In this document: in pieces, positions 22,501 to 29,919 of the stretch
Position numbering within the stretch: position 1 is the stretch's first letter
How the letters are laid out: every line of letters starts with the position of its first letter
DNA from: Mytilus edulis
Lineage: Eukaryota; Mollusca; Bivalvia; Mytilida; Mytilidae
Length of the DNA stretch: 64,000 nucleotides
Assembly (NCBI RefSeq): GCF_963676685.1
Contig: NC_092344.1
Coordinates: forward strand, 48,754,830-48,818,829
Direction: 5' to 3'
The notes under the pieces: model-generated
What the model was told of the DNA's origin: nothing
The model's database searches: none
Seen by the model: the letters and a program-made list of their open reading frames with translations, nothing else
Position numbers and translations under genes: made by a program

Positions 22501-25500
22501 AATAATCCTACGACACATCACAAAATTTTGCTGGTGCGTTGTTGTTCTCCTATCTTTTCGGGGTAAGGTAAAAAATGTGTATACACGGGTTCACACATAC
22601 ACATATGTGTATTATATTTAAAGCATAAAAACAAAACTTTGATTAAACAAATTGAAAATCCTCAACACAAAAAAAAAACATTTTCATTTTTGAGAAAAAA
22701 AAATTAAAGATGAAAATGCAACATTTTTCATTTTTCAATATTTCAAAGCAAATTGAAAAATGCTCCACATTGGAGCATTTTTCATTTTTCAATTTTTAAA
22801 GGCAAATTGAAAAATGCTCCACGTTGGAGCATTTTCCATTTTTTGATTTTTGAAGGTAAATTGAAAAATGCTCCACGTTGGAGCATTTTTCATTTTTCAA
22901 TTTTTAAAGGCAAATTGAAAAATGCTCCACGTTTTAGCATTTTTCATTTTTCAATATTTGATGGCAAATTGAAAAATGCTTAAGGTTAGCAATTTCAATA
23001 TTTTGTCTTTAAGAAGGAGATTGAAATTTGTTTCTTTTCTAAAACAATCAAATTCAAATGTTTTAATTAATTCAAACTGTTGATAAGATGAAATCTTTTT
23101 AAGACAAACTTATCATTACTTTTAATATTATCCTCGTGAAATTAAATAATGTAATCTCATGAAAATAACAAATTTCAATTCTCATAACGAAAATGATTTT
23201 TCAGAAGTGACTTCAACAGATGTTTGTTACATTTATCAAACCAATTAATTTTAAAATTTGTAGGGTATTTTCAAAATCTATTTGTTCAGCTTAAAATGAA
23301 AAATGTTTGGCGTAAATATACACGGTCTGAGTACGTATCGTATTTATAGACAGACAAATTTAGAATATATTGTAAAAATGAGTAATTAAAAATATTTATG
23401 TATTTTTTTTCAAGTCATCTTATCTTTAGATAACCCAATTTCTACTTAATTGAAGCCAATAAAAAATATATAACTGTATATCAAACAACATAAGTAATAC
23501 AGATTTTATTCTTCTAACTATATATCCCTCTTAAGTTTAAAACGATTCTCTGATACTAAGAATATAATTGAACGATTTTTTTTATCTTTATAATTATCTA
23601 AATCGGTATGTACATGTATTAAATAAAACTTCGTTATTCAAAAACGTACCATCAAACGCTACTTCTAGGATCAGTCTAGTCAGTTCTAAATGGGATATAT
23701 TTTTCTTTAAATTTGGGCAAGGTTTTCCATGATTTTGGGAACAAAATTTGAGGTAAAAATAGGGGGACACCGACTTCGTTTTGTCACTATAGCAATCTCA
23801 ATTTCGTGTTTTATGAAAAAATCTCGCCCTTCATTTCGGTAGACCTACGTCTCAGAATCTTCTACCTACTGAATAAAAGATAATTTCTTCTTGGCCTGAA
23901 AAAAGAATTAAACTTTTGCCACTGGCTGACAAACAAAAAACAACCAATCATATTGAAATAAACAGCATAGCATATAAATGATGATTGTTTCCTGTATACG
24001 ATACAGTTGTCTATTGTATAAATAAATTCTGTTTGATAAAAGGATTTGTCTCTCTTTGATCAGTTTATAGGTCAATAAAAAAGTGGTGCAAAAAATATTT
24101 CTGATTTTGGATTTTCTGGATTTACATTAATCAGGGATGTTCACTCAAAACTTAACATTGTTAGAGCGGTGATGAATGAGAACAATCGGGAACCTTTAGA
24201 TATCAGTATTTTATTTCTGTAAACGAATGAATGTTTTGTTTGGTTTGCATTCGAATTGGTCCATGCATGGAGTCAATATACGTGATTTATTAATTTGTAG
24301 TATCTTTAATAATATTGCGATCATGTTTTTTATAAAGGATGTCGTTATGAACACAGTGATTGGAGTGAGTGCGATCAAGCAACAAATACAGTAACCCGAA
24401 ATTTTACTTTGAGTGAAGGCGAACAGGGTTGTGAACAATCACACACTATCACCATAACTTGTGACAAACTAAATAGAATACAGGCATGGAAAGCAAAGAA
24501 AAGGGACCGTAAACAGAAAAGAATAGACGAAAAATTGCAAATGAAGCAAGAGAGAAAAGAGAAAAGAAAGCTTGAAAAAGAACAGAGACTAAGTATGTAT
24601 TGATTTTTAAATTTAATTTACTACTGTTGTTTATTCGGTATTATCTATCTATGATGGTATACAACCAGCTTTTTTATCAAACAAATAATTAAAGTTAAAA
24701 TGTACTTGGAAATGTCATATTCGGTCAGGAGCGTACCAGATTAAATTAATTTGATGAGCGCATGGAAAGTACACCCTTTTTGCCAGTTTTACTTGTTTTT
24801 TTATATTTGTTGTTTGTTTTTTTAACACAAATATATACTATTATGCTCAAACATTGATATTCAAACTTCTTTGTAAAATATGTTAATTCTTTGTATTTAT
24901 TCTCATCACAATTTATTTCAGAATGCAAATATGACAAGGAAGACTGGAGTGAATGTGATAACACAACAAACACAGTAACCCGAGTTATGACATTAAGGGA
25001 TGGAGAAGAAGAAGAATGCGAACCAATAATAAATGTCATCATTTCATGTTCAAAGTTTGAGCGTATTCAACAGTGGAAAGCAAGAAAAATGGAGCGCAAG
25101 AACGAAAAGAAGGAGAATAAAATGTTTATTAGAGAACAGAAAAATATGTGGAAAGAAAATAAAAAGATAGTGAAGGAACAGCGTAGACGTAAGTAAATAA
25201 ATGAAACGAACCAAACAATTAAACAACAACATAACAAAATTATAATTACAAAAAGGTGAAACTTTCAGTAACAATTAAGATCTCGTAAACAAAAACATTA
25301 ACGGATTCCTGGATTACAAAATACACATGCTAATGATTGAAAGGTTAATTTTATAGACTGTACAATGAAATCAATGCAATTTAGCGAACAAGATACGTCT
25401 ACAGATCAAAAACAGTCTTTTACAGTGGAAAGATGTCTATACAATATGTCAAGCTCTTAATCACCTCCTTGTTTACAATATGATGTTTTAGTCATGTCTG

Positions 25501-26043
25501 GTTATTCGTTCAAGTAAATAGAATACTTTTTAATTTAAAAAAAAGTATTTTGAAATCAACCTTGCTTGCTTAAAGGGTATCCCATTTAATTGATTAACCG
25601 TGTTGTTATAATTCACGAACAAAAACTTCTCATACCGAATTTAAAAGATTTCAGAATAATTCTTAATCAACAACACTTTCTCTTATTTTTTGGTTTCCGT
25701 TGCATACACGGATCGACTCTACATATTCAAAGACAGGGCTTAAAGAACTGCCTGTGTATATTTTTATATTATATTTTATGAATATAGGTTTATATTGACA
25801 TGTTTATTTTCAGTCGGATGCAATTTTGATGTAACCTTTAGTGAATGTGATCCTACAACCAACATGGTTACAAAATCGTACATACCAACAACAGATGATG
25901 ATGATTCATGTGAAAACAGGTCATTTGAATATTCATGTGATTTGCATGAAAGATTAATGGAAAAGAAGAGAAAACGTCAAGACAAAAGAGTCAACAGAAA
26001 AATAAATAGGAAGGAATTTAGACAGCAGAGGCTTCTTATCTAA
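10498..26043 (+). CDS. Four-module pleiotrophin/midkine-like secreted protein (5 exons)
   Basis: Predicted exons are 10498-10582, 11451-11714, 24338-24592, 24922-25188 and 25814-26043. All introns are GT-AG and phase 1, and the total is 366 codons plus TAA. Residues 1-18 (MKNVFVIFVVVLVATAAA) are a signal peptide, followed by a basic KKGWKLRQRQ. Exons 2-5 each encode one module: CKYDK..WSECD..TNTVTR, four Cys (30/40/60/70; 118/128/148/158; 203/213/234/244; 293/302/323/332), then a 35-45-residue Lys/Arg/Glu-rich, probably helical tail. The Cys-Tyr-Trp-Ser-Glu-Cys-Asp pattern and basic tails resemble the heparin-binding pleiotrophin/midkine family, whose vertebrate members have two such domains; four is unusual. 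A thrombospondin type 1-like relationship is the alternative. Secretion and heparin or sulphated-glycan binding are inferred. Module 4 is divergent. Confidence 0.8.
10596..10820. repeat. Intron 1 minisatellite
   Basis: Degenerate TTTAACAAGCATTT-type units recur, with a higher-order duplication of about 84 bp (ATTCAAATTATTATAACTAG at about 10675 and its near-copy at about 10759). It lies within intron 1 (10583-11450). Confidence 0.65.
10985..11340. repeat. Relic of dispersed mussel repeat in intron 1
   Basis: Diverged pieces (CACCAGACGCTGTATGAC; TTAATAGTTTCGAAATTATT; TATTATGTCAGTACTGAAAA) match parts of the repeat family seen at 27430-27560, 44140-44290 and 63400-63792. It is an old, decayed copy. 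Confidence 0.45.
11451..11714 (+). CDS. Exon 2: module 1
   Basis: The acceptor is CTTTTCAG|AATGC and the donor AAAA|GTAAGA. The exon encodes Cys 30, 40, 60 and 70 of the first module and a long basic tail (KKAENRRELQEKKHQRKERQ and on). At 264 nt it is symmetric (phase 1 in, phase 1 out). Confidence 0.8.
11867..12445 (+). repeat. Left arm of long inverted repeat with 54-bp hairpin units
   Basis: The outer part (CCGTGTACATTTACGCCAAA, about 11890) matches the reverse complement of the right arm's outer end. The inner part is a tandem array with CAATTT at 12234, 12288, 12342 and 12396, an exact 54-bp period. Each unit carries a self-complementary core such as TGCTCCAACGTGGAGCA with A/T-rich arms. 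The arm reads inward toward the ~10-kb interior. Confidence 0.85.
12641..12669. repeat. (GT)n microsatellite
   Basis: About 29 bases of GTGT repeats with one TTT interruption. Followed by (ATCT)-like tetranucleotide tracts to about 12870. Confidence 0.9.
14221..14985 (+). repeat. ~160-bp degenerate tandem repeat, about five copies
   Basis: The motif CGGACAAT...CTTTTATGA.ACTTT..TGAATTGTTTA...TTTCCAGTTTT recurs with starts near 14271, 14431, 14584, 14753 and 14858; the last step is shortened. The units are diverged. I recognise this as a dispersed bivalve repeat, but the family name is not known to me. Confidence 0.75.
15009..15300 (+). pseudogene. Possible Mutator-like transposase fragment
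   Basis: One frame encodes WKDGTRIVELLSLALNNCKN and continues with a Cys-containing stretch to a stop at about 15185. After a frame change come GIGIYLTIRCLNCN and Lys/Asn-rich residues (about 15208-15250). The order (WxxGxRIVEL, Cys pair, then a G.G..L.I.C..CN block) resembles the N-terminal zinc-binding part of Mutator-like transposase domain proteins (the PF20700 type). The match is from memory of the pattern, not a search. It is a short broken relic inside intron 2. Confidence 0.4.
17455..17740 (-). repeat. Dispersed repeat family R1 (minus)
   Basis: Reading the minus strand gives the same order of blocks as 36500-36745: CATGTGGAGCAGGAT-like start, TTCGTGTTGTTTATTCTTTA, CTATGTTGTG.CATGTG, a TTTGTTTGTTTG run, GCGTTGTCAGTTTATTTTAG, then GGTATCTTTCGTCCCTCTTT. 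A related copy is at 42595-42840. This is a widespread mussel repeat; no coding capacity is seen. Confidence 0.7.
18010..18140 (-). repeat. Dispersed repeat family R2 fragment (minus)
   Basis: CGCAATCATACCACATCTTT and the upstream GTTGAAGACTGTAC are reverse-complement blocks of the repeat seen intact at 55180-55285 and 51765-51900. A short open frame across it is not a gene. Confidence 0.5.
18480..18960. other. ACGA-rich tract
   Basis: The stretch carries many TCACGAT/ACGATT words (for example ATAATCACGATTTATTACG), starting after TGCCCAAGTCACACTAGACC. It may be a degraded repeat. No gene is visible. Confidence 0.35.
19225..19700 (+). repeat. Degenerate tandem repeat with TGACCTTG motifs
   Basis: Roughly three units contain GACCTTGAC/TGACCTTAG, GTTAAGTTTTT, a TCT..TTCTTAAACTAT block and a ..TGTATGGAA..T block. 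Unit length is about 150-160 bp with heavy divergence. It is a common bivalve dispersed repeat. Confidence 0.6.
19715..19870 (+). repeat. CGGGATT-rich degenerate repeat
   Basis: Short irregular units such as TTTCGGGATTAACCC, CGGGACCCGGGATT and CTCGGGATTTCATG recur. It is a low-order repeat of unknown origin. Confidence 0.5.
20550..21045 (-). mobile_element. 5'-truncated Penelope-like 3' tail
   Basis: The reverse complement matches the 3' tail at 6785-7312 block by block (for example GGAAATGGGGAATGTGTCAA, AGACTAACA.AGGCCAGA.GCTCC, GACAGGCGCAAAA). Only non-coding tail is present, as expected of a 5'-truncated retrocopy. It sits within intron 2. Confidence 0.8.
21205..21312 (-). repeat. Dispersed repeat family R2 fragment (minus)
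   Basis: GTTGAAGACCGTAC, then GTGTCTCATTGGCACTCATA and CCACATCTTCTTA, are the reverse complement of the R2 repeat start (AAGAAGATGTGG...GCCAATGAGAC...CGTACGG). Confidence 0.7.
22695..23345 (-). repeat. Right arm of long inverted repeat with 54-bp hairpin units
   Basis: CAAATTGA (one copy TAAATTGA) recurs at 22749, 22803, 22857, 22911 and 22965, an exact 54-bp period. Each unit carries TGCTCCACGTTGGAGCA flanked by AAAAA/TTTTT arms, so single strands can fold into hairpins with 13-bp stems. The outer part (to about 23345, ending near TTTGGCGTAAATATACACGG) is the inverted match of the left arm's outer part. Confidence 0.85.
24338..24592 (+). CDS. Exon 3: module 2
   Basis: The acceptor is TTTATAAAG|GATG and the donor GACTAA|GTATGT. 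The exon encodes Cys 118, 128, 148 and 158 with the same 10/20/10 spacing as module 1, then a tail rich in KRDRKQKR and KQERKEKRK. At 255 nt it is phase-symmetric. Confidence 0.8.
24922..25188 (+). CDS. Exon 4: module 3
   Basis: The acceptor is TTTATTTCAG|AATGC and the donor GTAGAC|GTAAGT. The exon encodes Cys 203, 213, 234 and 244; the acidic EEEE run before the third Cys adds one residue to the loop. Its basic tail is KARKMERKNEKKENK and on. At 267 nt it is phase-symmetric. Confidence 0.8.
25814..26043 (+). CDS. Exon 5: divergent module 4 and C terminus
   Basis: The acceptor is TTATTTTCAG|TCGG. Cys 293, 302, 323 and 332 are kept, but the conserved Trp is Phe299, the first and third spacings are one residue shorter, and a DDDD run sits in the central loop. 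A short KKRKRQDKRVNRKINRK tail ends in RLLI and TAA. Confidence 0.78.
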
Positions 26044-26287
26044 ACCAAAGACTTTAGAACAATGATCAAGAAGAAATCCACTTTTCATCATGTACAATGT
26101 ATTAAGACTGAGAAAAAAGTTAGTTCAACCCTGCGTCAAATTGTTTTCTATACATATGAAAGTGACAGAGAACATGTGACTTGGTAGTTTGGTGGTTTAC
26201 TAATATCAATTGTGAAAATAGGCTGATATTGAAATCTAGATAATTTGCAATCTAAATATAATACATTTTTTAAACTAAACTTCTTTT

Positions 26288-26293
26288 AATAAA
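26288..26293 (+). terminator. Poly(A) signal of the four-module gene
   Basis: Canonical AATAAA 245 bases after the TAA, followed by TGTACAAG and T-rich sequence. It would give a 3' UTR of about 260-280 bases. Confidence 0.65.
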
Positions 26294-26299
26294 TATTGT

Positions 26300-29200
26300 A
26301 CAAGTCTTCTTTGACTGTTATTTTTCTATCGCAGTCTTTGGAATCATACGCAATACTTGTGTTGCTGAAGTCTTGTATTAGAAGTTGATGATGGGATTTC
26401 CGGATCTTGTTTTATGGTAGGCTTTTTATTTTTGTTAAATCGACCATCGATATATACATAAGTCCTTTCTACCTTGAACTCGCACATAATTCGAAATAAG
26501 ATACTTTAAAAGATGATACAATTTTAATGAATCAACAATTGCATGATATTATTGAAAACAACGAGTGCCTACCAGATCTCCTAGATTATATACTTATATA
26601 ACAGCTGCTACAAATATTATAAAATCAATAAATAAGAAAATTGAAAAAGAAATGTATTATTTATCATAACTTTCATATTCTTTTCACATATTTTCTTGTA
26701 AAAGATACCAATAGATATTTTCTACTTTTGTAACCCAAAGGTTTAATATAAGTTAAAAGACCAAAACAAAATACCTCATGGACCACTAACACAAATGTGG
26801 ATCATATATCTGATATTACACAACATATTTTCACGGTCTATGATGTTTCGGTTTTGTTTTGTTTCCTTGTATTATTTCTTCTAAATCGCTTTATGAGATT
26901 TAAACATTTAAACTACTGTTGCTAAAATTATTTTTTTAGATACTAGTATGATAGACTGGTCTGTTATGTTACAACTTCCTGATAATGACTATACACTGAA
27001 TGTGGATTCGCATTACGGGTGATACATGCAGGCCCGGAAACACTTGCGCACCCGGTTTTAGTTCATGCGGTTCCCTCATTTTTTTGTGTGTTTACCTTCA
27101 TTTGTATCTTTTTGTTTGGTTTATAAGATTTGAACACCGGTTAACAACTGTGGCCTCGAAATGATCTCTAAGCAGTAACATCATTGATGTTAAGAAATTT
27201 GCTTCTTTCCAAAAGATTTTACCTAAGTCGCTTCCTAGAGGCAAGATTAGTTTTATTTAACTAATAGACATAGAGAGAAAAATCCATGCTGAAGCGATTA
27301 CCTGGATCAACCTTCAACGCCCAAAACCGAATATAGTATGAAAAGCCAAGGATGTATAAGAAACGAAACATTTGAAGAGCAATATGAACAGAATGGTCAT
27401 AAACAATAGCCAAATCCATCTAAAGCTTAATGAGGGAGTTGAAACCTTTATAATTTCTTAATCTATTAACGGACAATTTAAGAAAGATTTGCTTTAAATC
27501 ATGTCAGTGCCGAAGTTCTGACTTCCTAGCTGATGATACTCTTGGGACTTATAGTCTACCAGCAGCGGTAGAGACATTCCGAATATTGTGTCCGTATCAG
27601 CAGGCCAAAGACTATTCTTCTACAAATTTGTTCAAGAGGCATGTAAAGTAAGGTCAGAGTGAATAGATTACTCGGTCAATCAGAAATTAAATTCAAACAA
27701 AACTCTGTCTGCGAAACATCACACATCAATGTCTAACATTTTTGGTTTACTTGTTATAGCGATTAACAATAATATTCCTAATTTTTAATCGGTTTTTAAC
27801 AGGCATTAGTTACGCGAAATAGAAAAGAAATTAAAACGATATTTTTTTCAATCATCAATGAAAGTATAATAGTGAAATAATATATCGCTTTTAACGACCA
27901 GGTTGTTTCAATTTTGTCAAAATAAGCTAAGTTACATCGATGATGAATTATTCAGTTGCAAGTGAATAATTCGACCTCATTGAATCCGGATTCATATGAC
28001 CTGCATTTCACCCTTTAGCTAGAGCTGAAATACGCATTAATTAGGTGTGTTCAGTTATTAAAAGGAAAATAATGTCAACATTCAAAGTGAAACAAGGGTA
28101 AACCATTTGATTGACTGATTCGATTCACAAAAACTCATTCTTATACAGGTAAAAACAATGATAAATATATGTTTAGACCAAGAAATCCTATTGCACGAGT
28201 TCGCTTTCTATTTATATCTATATTTTTGTTTAAATCTGGTTATATGACCGTCATCGGTCTTCGGAGGTCACCGCGATAGTTAATAAGATAGCGTCTAGAC
28301 TAAAATACACACGAAATGCCGATGCATATTATCGAGCCTATGCATTTAAATTGTTTAATTTAGACTTGTTATAATTTAGATATACGTGTGTTACAAAATC
28401 AAATATGCGAATCAGAGTCAAATCGATGAAAATGAATTTGACAGATTATGCCCTTTTAATGTTAAAATAAGTTCTACATGAGATGGCATAGTGGTTGTTG
28501 ATTGACAGAGGCCGATCATTGTGATATTTTATGCGTTCCAAATTTTCTTCTATTACGGTCGCCTTGTGTTCAATAAAGGTTTTAGTTAACATTGTTACAT
28601 TTAAATGAGTATACAGTACAAACGCATAGGAAAAGAACAAATGTAATCAGTCAATCTAATTTGACCGAGAGTAATAAACATTGATAATCATTGCCATATA
28701 TAAAGAAAACAACAGTATGATGTAAAATCATAATTGTTATAATATCCAACAACAACCACTAGACAAAGACAAATGCAAAGGGAAAACGTATACCGAAAAC
28801 AATCGAACTTTCAGGCAAATTTTAAAAGGGAAGGTCTATAAAAACTGGCAAAGCAAATAGAAATGTGTTTTTATTGCTATTATTCATCCATAAATCATGG
28901 AGGTTTTGTACATAGAACAAAAGGCGACATATCGACGCAAGTAAAACACGGTCCATTGCACCGTTCATGTAATTATATCTATTATATATAATTTTCCCGT
29001 GTTTCGGGGTTTTATGGAATTTTGTATGCATTAAAAATCCATTGAATTACATCTCAATATGAAAAAAATCCTTTATGATGAAATATTATCATTAGATGCA
29101 ATAACAAAAACACGGTATGATGTAAAATTTAAAGAATGCTTTTACAAGTATTTTCAAAGATCTTTTGCAAACATTTTAATTGATTGTATAACTGAAAATG

Positions 29201-29830
29201 TATCAATGTCTCAAATACCATTCCCCTTTTTCCAGTTCTTAGATACTTCCTGTTTTCCTTAACTCATTATTGTGATATTGTATAACAAATCAAATCTAAT
29301 TGCACCTCTTGACTCCAAACGGATGATACGAGTTATTTTTAATTGGCAAAAGGTCAACACCTCTATATATATTTCCGCATTTATCATTTGAAAATATTAT
29401 TTCTTAACATTAGTAAAAAAATATAAATATGCTGATGCCATTTAAACTCTGGATAAACTTGTTTGCACCTGATCAGCACCTTTTATGAGGCTAATGAGAA
29501 GGGAACTCTGTTGATAAACCGGATTCGTTGAGGTCATATACAAAGCAAAGAAAATGTGTATCGTAGGACTGCGTCAGGTTTTGATAAAATTTTTTATATT
29601 GGTTATTGAATATAGCAATACTATTTGCCAACACTGAAAAGCTCCACATATGCTTAAATGAAACAAATACATTTTTTTTTAAATTGTGTGAATTAGAAAA
29701 TCTGAATATTGTCATACTTCATTTTATGATAGTTTTAACTTCCTTGAGGCAACAGTTGTACCGTTTTACCTAAATATAGCGTTATTTTCATCACCATGAA
29801 GTTAAACAGGAAACTTTTGAACTTTTGATA
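26300..29830. other. Intergenic stretch with repeat relics
   Basis: No supported gene. It contains an R1-like fragment (about 26995-27130), a dispersed-repeat fragment with the GTCAGTGCCGAAGTTCTGAC...CCAGCAG ending (about 27430-27560) and an old TTAA MITE (27800-28455). A 67-codon frame at 29059-29262 has no recognisable domain. Confidence 0.55.
27800..28455. mobile_element. Old copy of the AGGGGCACTAG TTAA MITE
   Basis: It aligns over its whole length with 2822-3505 (TTTCAATTTTGTCAAA, TTGCAAGTGAAT, CTAGCTAGAG-type, AAAATACACACGAAA blocks in the same order). Its ends have decayed to CAGGCATTAG and GATTATGCCC but are still next to TTAA (27796-27799 and 28456-28459). Confidence 0.75.
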
Positions 29831-29874
29831 ATTTATATATTGTATCATCATCCAGTTGAATATCGTATTCAGTG
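29831..29874 (+). promoter_or_regulatory. Possible core promoter of the TLR gene
   Basis: TTTATATAT (29832-29840) lies about 37 bases before TCAGTG (29869-29874). The predicted start would leave a ~50-base 5' UTR before the ATG at 29920. It is a weak, motif-only call. Confidence 0.35.
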
Positions 29875-29919
29875 TTGGATTAAACTTGTGCACATTAAAG
29901 TAGACTTTTTGGGGAGAAC

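Larger units (their letters stand above)
11867..23345. mobile_element. Putative 11.5-kb foldback-type element or inverted pair
   Basis: Two arms of ~0.6 kb in inverted orientation (11867-12445 and 22695-23345) enclose about 10.2 kb. Long TIRs made partly of short tandem subrepeats recall Foldback-type transposons. The interior encodes no convincing transposase of its own, only older fragments. No clear target-site duplication was found at the outer ends, so two independent insertions of one short palindromic element in opposite orientation remain possible. Confidence 0.5.
11715..24337 (+). other. Intron 2 (12.6 kb), repeat-filled
   Basis: This intron separates modules 1 and 2. It is about 20-40 times longer than introns 3 and 4 (329 and 625 bp), and most of its length is bracketed by the long inverted repeats at 11867-12445 and 22695-23345. 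It also holds a GT microsatellite, a ~160-bp tandem repeat, a transposase relic, a Penelope 3' tail and several dispersed repeats. No independent functional gene was recognised inside it. Confidence 0.75.

Noticed and set aside
22753-22983. 76-codon frame with repeated KNAP.WSIFHF motifs
   Set aside because: It is the translation of the 54-bp hairpin repeat (54 is divisible by 3, so the frame stays open). No start context, splice signal or domain.
11867-23345. Polinton/Maverick virus-like element
   Set aside because: Long TIRs and size would fit, but no polymerase B, integrase, ATPase, protease or capsid frame is present, and the ends do not start with AG.
24746-25042. Minus-strand frame opposite exon 4 of the four-module gene
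   Set aside because: Shadow of the real exon; no domain, while the plus strand has splice sites and a Cys module.
29059-29262. 67-codon frame upstream of the TLR
   Set aside because: AT-rich, no domain, no promoter or conserved partner in the window.
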